A stretch of 64,000 nt of DNA. It comes from Limibacillus halophilus (GTDB lineage: Bacteria; Pseudomonadota; Alphaproteobacteria; Kiloniellales; CECT-8803). The stretch lies in NCBI RefSeq assembly GCF_014191775.1, contig NZ_JACHXA010000009.1, positions 97,156 through 161,155 on the forward strand, written 5' to 3'. The notes under the pieces were generated by a model that was given only the letters and a program-made list of their open reading frames with translations, had not been told where the DNA came from and did no database searches. The first letter of the stretch is position 1; each line of letters opens with the position of its first letter. The position numbers were made by a program, and so were the translations under genes. Shown here piece by piece: positions 37,247-45,162 of this stretch.

Positions 37247-37942
37247 TCAAGTCGTTGGTCCGTCGTTGCGAGGCGCGCCTTGCGCGAATGATGACAGACT
37301 AGCGCGAAGCCGGTCGATTCCCCAATTTTCTTGCGCCGAGGTCAGCATAATCTCCGGGTGCGCGGCAACATGACCCCGAGCTTCCTTGGCTGTTGCCTCA
37401 AGCAAGGCAGCCTGCTCGCTGGCTTTCGTCTTGTCGGCCTTGGTCAGGATGATTTGATAGGAAACCGCCGCATCATCAAGCTCCTTCATGACCTCGCGAT
37501 CGCTATCCTTGATTCCATGACGGGCATCGACCAGCAGACAAACCCGCATGAGACTGGCGCGACCTTTCAAGAATGCGCGGGTCAAGCGCGTCCACTGGCG
37601 GATCGCGGACTTGCCTGCTTTGGCATAACCGTAGCCCGGTAAATCCACTAAGCGCAGTTGGGTGCCGAGATCGAAGAAGATGAGCTGCTGAGTGCGCCCG
37701 GGGGTGTTTGAGGCGCGCGCCAGGGTGCTGCGGCCGGTCAAGGCGTTCACCAGACTCGACTTGCCGACATTGGACCGACCCGCGAAGGCGATCTCCGGAA
37801 GATCGGCAAGCGGCAGCTGGTTTAAATCGGCTGCCGCCATGATGAACTGACAGTCCTGCGCGAATAGCCAGCGGCCAAAGGCGAGCGACTCCTCGCTCGG
37901 TTCCTCGGGCTGCGGGCTGGGAACGGGCGGGACCTCTTCCAT
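37247..37942 (-). CDS. engB: Ribosome biogenesis GTPase EngB/YihA
   Basis: 231 residues. The P-loop is [17 protein letters not shown], the switch region is [12 protein letters not shown], the G3 motif is [11 protein letters not shown]4 is LTKADK and G5 is LTSAQEN. An extended acidic Pro-rich N-terminus ([18 protein letters not shown]) precedes the domain. The ATG at 37942 overlaps the yidC stop by one base. Involved in late 50S assembly. The frame is open for another 72 codons upstream inside yidC but has no family similarity there. Confidence 0.93.
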   Translation of the reverse strand: MEEVPPVPSPQPEEPSEESLAFGRWLFAQDCQFIMAAADLNQLPLADLPEIAFAGRSNVGKSSLVNALTGRSTLARASNTPGRTQQLIFFDLGTQLRLVDLPGYGYAKAGKSAIRQWTRLTRAFLKGRASLMRVCLLVDARHGIKDSDREVMKELDDAAVSYQIILTKADKTKASEQAALLEATAKEARGHVAAHPEIMLTSAQENWGIDRLRASLSSFAQGAPRNDGPTT

Positions 37943-39723
37943 CAGGTTTTCTTGGTCGGCATGCGCCCGATCGGCACGCCCTGGCGCTTCATGATCACCA
38001 CCTGCTGCAAGATCGACAGGGAGTTGTTCCAGGTCCAGTAGATCACCAGTCCGGCAGGGAAGCCTGCCAGGATGAAGGTGAAGAAGATCGGCATCAACTG
38101 GAAGATCATGGCCTGCGTTTTGTCGGGCGGCGGCGGATTCAGGCGCTGCTGGAACCACATGGTGAAGCCCATCACAAGAGGCCAGATGCCGAGACTGAGA
38201 ATCTCCAACGGGCCCAAATTCGGGATGTCATAGGGCAGCAGTCCGAAGAGATTGAAGATCGATGTAGGATCCTTGGCCGAGAGGTCCTGAATCCAGCCAA
38301 AGAAGGGGGCGTGGCGCATTTCGATTGTGACGAAGATCACCTTGTAGAGCGCAAAGAACACAGGAATCTGGATCAAGATCGGCAGGCAGCCGGAGAGGGG
38401 ATTGACCTTCTCCTTCTTATAAAGCTGCATCATTTCGGTATTCAGCTTGGTCTTGTCTCCGCTGTAGCGCTCCCGCAACTCCGTGAGTTCGGGGGTCAGC
38501 TTGCGCATCTTCGCCATGGATTTATAGGACTTGTTGGCGAGCGGGAAGAAGACCAGCTTGATGCAGACCGTCAGCGCCATAATGGCAAGGCCGAAGTTGC
38601 CCAACAGGTCGTTGAAGAAATGCATCACGTAGAAAATCGGCTTGGTCAGGAAGTAAAACCATCCGAAATCGACAGCGCGATCCAATCCTGCGACATTGTA
38701 TTTGTCGCGAATTTGGTCGAGGAGAACGACTCGCTTGGCGCCCGCGAATATCCGGTTCGTGGTCTCCAGGCTCGACCCGGCGGCAACCTCTTGCTGCTCC
38801 CAGATATAATCCGTCTGATATTTAGGCAGCGGCCCCGTGCCGTCATAGACGAAGCGCGTACCCAGTTTACGTTCCTGATCGGGCAAAAGAGCCACAAGCC
38901 AGTATTTGTCGGTGATGCCGATCCAACCACCCGTGGTGTCTTGCTCGATGCGCCCGTCGTCGGCGAGATCGCTGTAGTCGACCTCTTTCAAAGTCCCGTC
39001 GAACACGCCCAACAGACCTTCGTGTAGAATATAAAAGCCAAGCGTTTCCGGCGTGCCGCGACGGGAAATCAATCCGTAGGGCGCCAAGGAAACAGGTGTG
39101 GCGCTATCGTTGGTGACGCGCTGCTTGACCGTGAACAGGTAGTTGTCGCTCAGCGAATAGATGCGCTCGAATGTCAGACCTCCGCCGTTGTTCCAGCTCA
39201 GTTTGACGTCTTGGCCGGGCGCCAAGGGTCCGCCCTCGGCCTGCCACAGCGTGTCCGCGCCGGGAACCTTAACCGCCGGGTCGCTCGGCGCCCAGCCGAG
39301 GTCGGCAAAATAGCCCTCGCCGCCGCCTACCGGGTTGAGCAGCCTGATCTTGGGGCTCTCCGGAGCAATTTCCTCGCGATAGTTCAGCAAAACCAAGTCA
39401 TCCAGACGCCCGCCGCGCAGACGGATGGAGCCGGAGAGCTGTGGAGAAGAAATCTTCACTCTGGGGTCTTCCTCCAACAGCTCGTCGCGCGTCTTGTTCT
39501 GGAGCGTTGTCGCCGCGTCGGATCCGGGCGCTGCCACGGAATCGCCGGTTCCGGTTCCGCTGCCGGGCTGCGGAATGATGGCGTCACCCTGCGGTTGCTG
39601 AGCGGCTTGCTGCGCGGCCAGTTGTTGCTGCTCTTTCAGGCGCGGCACTTCATAAAAAAACTGAAAACCCAATAGAATCGCAACGGACAGGGTTATTGCG
39701 ATGATGATGTTCTTCTGGTCCAT
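37942..39723 (-). CDS. yidC: Membrane protein insertase YidC
   Basis: 593 residues. An N-terminal membrane anchor (IIIAITLSVAILLGFQFF), a Gln/Ala-rich linker, a large periplasmic beta domain (to about residue 350) and five C-terminal helices are present. The core insertase signature region includes LTPELTELRERYSGDKTKLN, MMQLYKKEKVNPLSGCLPIL and LVIYWTWNNSLSILQQ. It inserts proteins into the inner membrane alone or with SecYEG. It lies between yidD and engB in the conserved rpmH operon. Confidence 0.96.
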   Translation of the reverse strand: MDQKNIIIAITLSVAILLGFQFFYEVPRLKEQQQLAAQQAAQQPQGDAIIPQPGSGTGTGDSVAAPGSDAATTLQNKTRDELLEEDPRVKISSPQLSGSIRLRGGRLDDLVLLNYREEIAPESPKIRLLNPVGGGEGYFADLGWAPSDPAVKVPGADTLWQAEGGPLAPGQDVKLSWNNGGGLTFERIYSLSDNYLFTVKQRVTNDSATPVSLAPYGLISRRGTPETLGFYILHEGLLGVFDGTLKEVDYSDLADDGRIEQDTTGGWIGITDKYWLVALLPDQERKLGTRFVYDGTGPLPKYQTDYIWEQQEVAAGSSLETTNRIFAGAKRVVLLDQIRDKYNVAGLDRAVDFGWFYFLTKPIFYVMHFFNDLLGNFGLAIMALTVCIKLVFFPLANKSYKSMAKMRKLTPELTELRERYSGDKTKLNTEMMQLYKKEKVNPLSGCLPILIQIPVFFALYKVIFVTIEMRHAPFFGWIQDLSAKDPTSIFNLFGLLPYDIPNLGPLEILSLGIWPLVMGFTMWFQQRLNPPPPDKTQAMIFQLMPIFFTFILAGFPAGLVIYWTWNNSLSILQQVVIMKRQGVPIGRMPTKKT

Positions 39724-39729
39724 CCGATG

Positions 39730-40068
39730 TCAGCTCCCGAGCAACCTGGCGTTCATATCACCCTTTTCGTCATGACAGGCCCCTCCACAGTCCACGGTGT
39801 GGGTGTGTGGTTGGATTCTGTCTTGTCCCGGGATTTTTGGGACAGGGTCGTAGCCCGAGCCACCCATGGGATGACAGCGGGCAATGCGTTTTACAGCCAG
39901 CCAACCGCCGTGCATAGCGCCATGATGCCTGATGGCGTCGAGGGCGTACTCGGAACAGGTTGGAAGGTAACGGCAACGCGGCATCAACAATGCCGAAAGG
40001 CAATAGCGGTAAAAATAGATCAGCCCAATCGCGAGCCACTTGAATGGCAGACCCAGGATGCGCGTCAT
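39730..40068 (-). CDS. yidD: Membrane protein insertion efficiency factor YidD
   Basis: 112 residues from the ATG at 40068, which overlaps the rnpA stop (ATGA). The YidD signature is complete: [40 protein letters not shown] and [17 protein letters not shown], with the three conserved cysteines. The amphipathic N-terminus is consistent with peripheral membrane association beside YidC. Slightly longer at the C-terminus than the E. coli protein. Confidence 0.95.
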   Translation of the reverse strand: MTRILGLPFKWLAIGLIYFYRYCLSALLMPRCRYLPTCSEYALDAIRHHGAMHGGWLAVKRIARCHPMGGSGYDPVPKIPGQDRIQPHTHTVDCGGACHDEKGDMNARLLGS

Positions 40069-40475
40069 TTGCGCGCCTCCCGCTCTTTCAAGCGACACAG
40101 AGCCGCCGTCAGGTCAGACAGTAATTCGGTAAAGTTGCGCGAGGGCGTAGAGTGCCGCGCGATGAGTACGTAGTCGGTGCCGGGTGCGGCATGATCGGGC
40201 AGTACAGCCGAAACGGCGGCGCGCAGCCGTCGTCGGGCGCGGTTGCGCACAACAGCCGAACCGACCTTGCGGCTGGCTGTGTAACCCACTCGGATGGAAT
40301 CTGCGGCAGGCACGTCGCGGTCCTCCTGGTCCCGAAGCGGTGCTGTAGGACGCCGTTTGGCCTGAAGGATCAAGCCCGGCGTGACCCATTTCAGACCGCT
40401 GGCGGCGACGCTAAGAAATTCCGACCGCTTGGTCAGGCGACCCAGTTTGGTCGCGCGCGCCAGATCCGCCGACAT
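40065..40475 (-). CDS. rnpA: Ribonuclease P protein component
   Basis: 136 residues. The N-terminal [20 protein letters not shown] and the RNR motif ([14 protein letters not shown]) are diagnostic for RnpA. An internal acidic insertion ([16 protein letters not shown]) lengthens the first half. It pairs with the RNase P RNA to mature tRNA 5' ends. It begins three bases after the rpmH stop. Confidence 0.94.
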   Translation of the reverse strand: MSADLARATKLGRLTKRSEFLSVAASGLKWVTPGLILQAKRRPTAPLRDQEDRDVPAADSIRVGYTASRKVGSAVVRNRARRRLRAAVSAVLPDHAAPGTDYVLIARHSTPSRNFTELLSDLTAALCRLKEREARK

Positions 40476-40478
40476 GAC

Positions 40479-40613
40479 TCAGGCGGACAGGCGCTTACGA
40501 CCCCTCGCACGGCGCTGCGCGAGTACGCGGCGACCACCGACGGTAGCCTTGCGCGCGCGGAATCCATGGCGGCGCTTGCGGACCAGCACACTTGGCTGAA
40601 AGGTGCGCTTCAC
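40479..40613 (-). CDS. rpmH: 50S ribosomal protein L34
   Basis: 44 residues, too short for many gene lists, read on the minus strand from a GTG at 40613. The protein begins [17 protein letters not shown], continues [17 protein letters not shown] and ends GRKRLSA, the complete L34 sequence. A GAGAAGACAA ribosome-binding region lies upstream. It is the first gene of the rpmH-rnpA-yidD-yidC-engB-argB run. The GTG start is unusual for such a highly expressed gene but fits the conserved KRTFQPS start exactly. Confidence 0.96.
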   Translation of the reverse strand: MKRTFQPSVLVRKRRHGFRARKATVGGRRVLAQRRARGRKRLSA

Positions 40614-40673
40614 TTGTCTTCTCCGTTCTAGATTGGTCTCATCGGCCCGTTAGCCGATTAACTTTGCCGGGGC

Positions 40674-40702
40674 TGTATAAGCATGCCTGCGCCATCTGTC
40701 AA
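40674..40702 (-). promoter_or_regulatory. Sigma-70-type promoter of the rpmH operon
   Basis: On the minus strand there is a consensus -35 TTGACA (40697-40702), a 17-base spacer, and a -10 TATACA (40674-40679). It points toward rpmH and lies about 60 bases before its GTG. This is the best promoter match I noticed in the window and suits a ribosomal protein operon. Confidence 0.8.
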
Positions 40703-41100
40703 CGACGCCTAACCTTGTTTTCGCAAAGACTACTTGCCACGGCGACGGGAAACCTATCGTTGCCGTGCTGCGGATACAAGCTCTATCGCGCAAGATATGG
40801 GAGGCGGCTCCTAGAGGAGAATCACCCCTGGAAGGTTCCCGTGCGACAGCCACCGCTCAGATAGGAGGCTTGTCGCCAACCCGCAATCGGACAGAGACCC
40901 GCGCACGGTCGCGCCTACGCAATTGGGGACTCAGTCATAGCGGTTCTCTCGGCGTTGATTTTCCCTGCAACCACTTGTCCATAAAGGCCAACTCGGAATA
41001 CAAGGGTTTTGATTTCCGTCGAGCGCCTAAATGGCCCGTTGGTTGTATCGTGCAAGGCGACGGATTGCCTTCATGCGGCTATAAATGGGGGGCTGATCGC
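40703..41100. other. Non-coding spacer between the rpmH promoter and a DMT gene
   Basis: About 400 bases without a convincing gene. The reading frame of the downstream transporter stays open back to 40765, but that extension (Arg-rich, no membrane character) is not like the family. I see no tRNA, no terminator and no recognised small RNA. It presumably holds the promoter of the transporter gene. Confidence 0.4.
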
Positions 41101-41988
41101 ATGCCCGTCGCTCTTTTGCTGATCGTCGTTACAACCTGGGGATTTTCTTGGTACGCGATCGCGCTTCAATTGGGGACAACGCCCATCGAGGCCTCGGTGG
41201 CCTGGCGGTTCCTGTTGGCCAGCGGTCTCATGTTTCTGGGGTTGGCGGTGTCGGGGAAACTGCGCAAGATCCCCTTTGCCGCCCAAGGCTGGGTCGTCCT
41301 TTTGGGGTTGTTTCTCTTCAGCGGTAATTTCTTATTCATCTATGCGGCGACTTCTTATGTCGCCAGCGGGGTCGTATCCGTGATCTTCGCTTGTGCGGCC
41401 ATATTCGGCTCAATCAACAGTTTGATTTTTCTGAGACAGATACCCTCTCTTCAGGTTGTGTTCGGATCGTTTGTCGGAGTTCTGGGCATCGCCTGCCTCT
41501 TCAGTGTCGATGCGCAGGCAATCGGCGGTAAGGATAGCTGGATTGGGTTGGCCCTGACCCTGGCCGGCACGTATTCCTTTTCGCTGGGCAATTTCGTTTC
41601 GATCCGGGTAAGACGCGATATCGACCTACTGAACGGAATGGCGTGGGGGATGCTTTATGGCGGGTTGCTAACGGCCGCGATCAGTTTGTATCGACACGAC
41701 GCGCTACCTATCGATTTTTCCGCCACCTATCTGAGCTCACTTGTCTATCTGGCTGTCGGCGCATCTGTTGTCGCCTTCATTGCCTATCTCAATCTCATCA
41801 CGCGCTGGGGACCGATCCGGGCTTCTTACGCAACGGTGCTTTTCCCGCTGGTAGCCCTGGCAACCTCGACGGTGTTCGAGGGCTTGGTCTGGAGCCTCAC
41901 GACAGGACTCGGTGTTGGCCTGGCGCTTCTTGGCGCCGTTCTTGTGTTCACGGCGCCCAAAGCAAGTTCACCGAAAATAGCGGCTTGA
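41101..41988 (+). CDS. EamA/DMT-family transporter
   Basis: 295 residues from the ATG at 41101, chosen because GGGGGGCT lies upstream and a membrane helix begins at once (PVALLLIVVTTWGFSWYAIA). Ten helices in two EamA repeats are evident; TSYVASGVVSVIFACAAIFG and GPIRASYATVLFPLVALATS are typical. A metabolite exporter of unknown substrate. It is monocistronic; the next gene begins 254 bases later. Confidence 0.85.
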   Translation: MPVALLLIVVTTWGFSWYAIALQLGTTPIEASVAWRFLLASGLMFLGLAVSGKLRKIPFAAQGWVVLLGLFLFSGNFLFIYAATSYVASGVVSVIFACAAIFGSINSLIFLRQIPSLQVVFGSFVGVLGIACLFSVDAQAIGGKDSWIGLALTLAGTYSFSLGNFVSIRVRRDIDLLNGMAWGMLYGGLLTAAISLYRHDALPIDFSATYLSSLVYLAVGASVVAFIAYLNLITRWGPIRASYATVLFPLVALATSTVFEGLVWSLTTGLGVGLALLGAVLVFTAPKASSPKIAA

Positions 41989-42242
41989 AGTGTCGGGCTT
42001 CCGAACTGCAGCCCCCACAAAAGCTCACTCTAAGGTGAATGGGTTGTGATAGGCGGCGGTGCTACATAGCAGTTTGCCATCGGGGCGAGTGTGCGAGGCA
42101 CGAGGAACCTCTTGCCGAGCAGTCTGTCGGGAGCAAGGGCTTCCGACATTTGTTTGCGTGCAACGAGCCAGGGAGCGATGCTGTTGGAGCAGCATTCGAT
42201 GGACCATGCGAGGATGGATCGAACGTGCGAGAGGAAGAAACT

Positions 42243-42983
42243 GTGACCAGCGATGCAACGTTACAGCCAGTTGCGAAGAAAACACTCTTCCAGCGGTTCC
42301 TGCCGTTGCTGTTGCTGGCGGCCGGATTTGTCGCGTTCTTTGCCGCCGGGCTGGACGAGTATCTGTCTTGGAATGCGTTGGTAGATCATAATGAATGGTT
42401 GATCCAGCAGGTTTCGGATAACGCGATTGCTTCCTTCCTGATCTATTCCGCGGCCTACATCCTGGTGGTTGCTTTTTCGATTCCAGGCGGCACCATCATG
42501 ACCCTGGTCGGCGGTTACTTGTTTGGTACCCTGATCGGTGGAACGGCAACCGTCCTTGGAGCCACCATTGGCGCCTGTCTGGTATTTTTGGCAGCCCGCA
42601 CGGCGCTTGGCGATCTGTTCCGTAAAAAGGCCGGTGGCGCGCTACTGCGTATGGAGCGGGGCTTTCAGGAGAATGCCTTGAGCTATCTGCTGGTCCTACG
42701 CCTGATTCCGTTGTTCCCTTTCTGGCTTGTGAACATCGTGCCGGCGCTACTGGAAGTGCCGCTGCGCACCTATTTCATCGGCACGTTGTTGGGCATCATA
42801 CCGGGAACCTTCGTGTATGCCTCTGTCGGTGCAGGCTTGGGTACGCTTCTCGCGCAGGGCCGGACGCCGGACCTGGGTATTATCTTCAATCTGGAAATAT
42901 TTATGCCGCTGATCGGGTTGTCGCTGCTTTCACTGCTGCCGGTCGCCTACCGTAAGATTAAGGCGCGGCGGGACAAGGGCTGA
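42243..42983 (+). CDS. TVP38/TMEM64 (SNARE-associated, DedA-like) membrane protein
   Basis: 246 residues from a GTG at 42243 that follows GAGGAAG. Core motifs of the family are IPGGTIMTLVGGYLFGTLIG, GATIGACLVFLAARTALGDL and LLVLRLIPLFPFWLVNIVPA, with about five helices. Such proteins are thought to move lipids or small substrates across membranes. The next gene is a flavoprotein disulfide reductase, a pairing I recall as recurrent in bacteria, where TVP38 genes sit beside MerA-like genes. Confidence 0.85.
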   Translation: MTSDATLQPVAKKTLFQRFLPLLLLAAGFVAFFAAGLDEYLSWNALVDHNEWLIQQVSDNAIASFLIYSAAYILVVAFSIPGGTIMTLVGGYLFGTLIGGTATVLGATIGACLVFLAARTALGDLFRKKAGGALLRMERGFQENALSYLLVLRLIPLFPFWLVNIVPALLEVPLRTYFIGTLLGIIPGTFVYASVGAGLGTLLAQGRTPDLGIIFNLEIFMPLIGLSLLSLLPVAYRKIKARRDKG

Positions 42984-43074
42984 TCGGATCTCCAAGCCGA
43001 ACGCCTGCTAAGGGCGCTCCAAAAGGGACCCAAGTAAGTTTAATCTCAATTTTCACGTATCGGCGGGAGAGGAT

Positions 43075-44520
43075 ATGTCAAAGCCATTGGAGTTTGACAT
43101 CTGTGTCATAGGTGCCGGGGCCGCAGGTCTATCGATCGCGGCAGGGGCATCCCAACTGGGCGCACGCACCGCACTGATAGAAGCGGGCGAGATGGGCGGC
43201 GATTGCCTGAACGTGGGTTGCGTTCCCTCAAAAGCGTTGCTGGCCGCCGCCAAGGCTGCCCATAGCGGCGCGGAGGCCGCCAAGTTCGGTATCACCTACA
43301 CCAAGCCGGAGGTCGATTTTGCAGGCGTCATGGCCCATGTGAAGGACGTGATCGCGGGTATCGCTCCTGTCGATTCACAAGAACGTTTCGAGGGCTTGGG
43401 CGTCACGGTCATCCGCGAATGGGCGCGGTTCGTCGATAAGGACCGGGTTGTGGCCGGAGAGCAGGAGATCACCGCCAAGCGTTTCGTGATCGCCACCGGA
43501 TCCAAACCCATGGTCCCGCCGATCGAGGGTCTTGCGGATGTGCCCTTTCTAACGAACGAAACGCTTTTCGATCTTCAGGAACAGCCGGAGCATCTCATCG
43601 TGATGGGTGGAGGCCCTATCGGATGTGAGTTGAGCCAGGCTTTCGCGCGCCTCGGCACGCAGGTTTCCATTGTCGAGATGGCATCGCTTTTGCCCAAGGA
43701 TGACCCGGAGGCCGCCGATGTCGTGCGTCAATCGTTGCGAAAGGACGGAGTGTTTTTGCACGAAGGTGCAAAAGTTACGCGCGTCTCTTCACCGGTCGAG
43801 AGCCCATTCAAGAATGGCGGCGTAACTGTGGAGGTCGAGCGCCAGGACGGCGCGACCGAGCAGCTACAGGGCAGTCACTTATTGGTCGCGGCCGGCCGCA
43901 CGCCTTCGATCCAGGGGCTTGATCTGGAGAAGGCCGGCGTCGAATTTCACCGTGCCGGCGTCAAGGTTGATGCCGGATTGCGGACCAGCAACCGTAAGAT
44001 CTATGCGGTGGGGGACGTGGCTGGCGGTCCACAATTCACCCATGTGGCGAGTTATCACGCCAGTCTTTTCATCCGCTCCTTCCTCTTTCGCTTGCCCGCC
44101 AGGACCGACTACAGCGCGCTGCCTTGGGTCACTTACAGCGACCCGGAACTGGCGCATGTCGGCTTGACTGAGAAAATGGCTGACGATCAGGGCTTGACCG
44201 TGCAGGTGCTGCGCTGGCCCTTTGCCGAGAATGACCGGGCGCAAAGCGAGCGGCAGACGGCCGGATTGCTGAAGGCCATCACCACTCCGAAAGGCCGAAT
44301 ACTCGGCTGTACCATCGTTGGTGCCCACGCCGGTGAGGCGATCTATCCTTGGGTGCTGGCACTTCACAAAAAGCTTTCGGTGAAGGACATGGTGGGCATG
44401 ATCGCCCCTTATCCAACATTCGGAGAGGTCACCAAAAGGGCGACCGGGTCCTATTACACACCCAAGCTTTTCAGTGAGCGTACGAAGTGGTTGGTGAGGC
44501 TGCTGCTGAAGCTCGGCTAA
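43075..44520 (+). CDS. FAD-dependent pyridine nucleotide-disulfide oxidoreductase (MerA/LpdA-like)
   Basis: 481 residues. The FAD motif is IGAGAAGLSIAAGASQLG, and the redox-active disulfide is GGDCLNVGCVPSKAL (CxxxxC). The NAD motif is VMGGGPIGCELSQAFARLG and the second FAD motif is KIYAVGDVAGG. The dimerisation domain follows, ending with PYPTFGEVTKRATGSYYTPK. There is no N-terminal HMA domain and no C-terminal vicinal Cys pair as in true mercuric reductase, so the substrate is unknown. It follows the TVP38 gene by 91 bases and precedes the Cys-rich repeat peptide gene. Confidence 0.85.
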   Translation: MSKPLEFDICVIGAGAAGLSIAAGASQLGARTALIEAGEMGGDCLNVGCVPSKALLAAAKAAHSGAEAAKFGITYTKPEVDFAGVMAHVKDVIAGIAPVDSQERFEGLGVTVIREWARFVDKDRVVAGEQEITAKRFVIATGSKPMVPPIEGLADVPFLTNETLFDLQEQPEHLIVMGGGPIGCELSQAFARLGTQVSIVEMASLLPKDDPEAADVVRQSLRKDGVFLHEGAKVTRVSSPVESPFKNGGVTVEVERQDGATEQLQGSHLLVAAGRTPSIQGLDLEKAGVEFHRAGVKVDAGLRTSNRKIYAVGDVAGGPQFTHVASYHASLFIRSFLFRLPARTDYSALPWVTYSDPELAHVGLTEKMADDQGLTVQVLRWPFAENDRAQSERQTAGLLKAITTPKGRILGCTIVGAHAGEAIYPWVLALHKKLSVKDMVGMIAPYPTFGEVTKRATGSYYTPKLFSERTKWLVRLLLKLG

Positions 44521-44691
44521 AGCGCGGAAATTGGCAGAAATACAAGGGTTTGCTCTCACAGAAAGTTGACATTTTATCTGTGAACGTGAGTGGCTTATCA
44601 CCCCGCCACTGCGCATTATCCCAGGTAGGATACGGTTTGGATCCAGTGAAAAAAATTCCGAACCTAGCAATTGCAGTAGCGAGGAATACCC

Positions 44692-44976
44692 ATGTTCAAG
44701 AAGACAGTTGTAGCTCTCAGTGTAGCCACTCTGGCGACAGGCGCCGCCGTGTTGCCCGCCGCCGCCGCCAAGGTGTTCGATAATTCAGTCCAGCTTGCTT
44801 CCGGTTGCAACCCCTGCAATCCCTGTGCGGCTAAGGCTTGCAATCCCTGCAATCCCTGTGCGGCCAAGGCTTGCAATCCCTGCAATCCTTGTGCGGCCAA
44901 GGCTTGCAATCCCTGCAATCCTTGTGCGGCTAAGGCTTGCAATCCCTGCAATCCCTGTGCAGCTAAGAAGAACTAA
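44692..44976 (+). CDS. Secreted Cys-rich tandem-repeat peptide ([11 protein letters not shown])n
   Basis: 94 residues. A clear signal peptide ([20 protein letters not shown], cleavage after the AAA before KVF) precedes a short linker. Then come five tandem 11-residue units [11 protein letters not shown], starting at residue 39, with three Cys each (15 Cys in total). A GAGGAA site lies upstream. The protein is exported and the CxxCxxC spacing suggests metal binding or disulfide cross-linking. I recognise no characterised family; bufferin-like copper-binding peptides and envelope structural proteins are the alternatives. Upstream neighbours are a flavoprotein disulfide reductase and a TVP38 protein. 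Confidence 0.85.
   Translation: MFKKTVVALSVATLATGAAVLPAAAAKVFDNSVQLASGCNPCNPCAAKACNPCNPCAAKACNPCNPCAAKACNPCNPCAAKACNPCNPCAAKKN
44806..44970 (+). repeat. Five in-frame 33-bp tandem repeats
   Basis: Five units based on TGCAATCCCTGCAATCCCTG followed by TGCGGCTAAGGCT, each 33 bases, encode [11 protein letters not shown]. The units differ at only a few mostly silent positions (CCT/CCC, GCT/GCC), so copy number probably changes by slippage or unequal recombination while the frame is kept. There are no spacers, so this is not a CRISPR array. Confidence 0.93.
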
Positions 44977-45015
44977 CAGTCTGCAGGTAACAGAACGGCC
45001 GGAATTATCGGCCTA

Positions 45016-45087
45016 GAACGCTGACGCTCAGAAGGGTATCCCACTCTCTCCCTCTCCCTCTGGGGTTCTTCCAAGGCGTCAGCGTTC
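45016..45087. other. Long perfect inverted repeat with pyrimidine-rich loop
   Basis: GAACGCTGACGC at 45016-45027 is the exact reverse complement of GCGTCAGCGTTC at 45076-45087. The 48-base loop contains a CTCTCTCCCTCTCCCTCT pyrimidine tract. It lies after the Cys-rich peptide stop and before a strong terminator, so it would be in the 3' untranslated region of that gene, or could be part of a small RNA. No known RNA family is recognised. Confidence 0.6.
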
Positions 45088-45097
45088 ACCAATCGAG

Positions 45098-45136
45098 AAA
45101 AAGCGCCGCTCAAGCATTCCCCGGGCGGCGCTTTTT
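45098..45136 (+). terminator. Intrinsic terminator before the histidine kinase gene
   Basis: Perfect 12-bp stem AAAAAGCGCCGC / GCGGCGCTTTTT, loop about 15 bases, followed by CTTTTTTC. The A and T runs make it potentially bidirectional. It ends transcription from the Cys-rich peptide gene, 26 bases before the histidine kinase ATG. Confidence 0.9.
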
Positions 45137-45162
45137 CTTTTTTCTCGTGCTATAAAGTCGGG

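Noticed and set aside
43075..44520. True mercuric reductase merA
   Set aside because: No N-terminal heavy-metal domain, no C-terminal vicinal cysteines, and no mer operon genes nearby.
44806..44970. Regular repeats resembling a CRISPR array
   Set aside because: The units are directly adjacent with no spacers and encode an in-frame peptide repeat.
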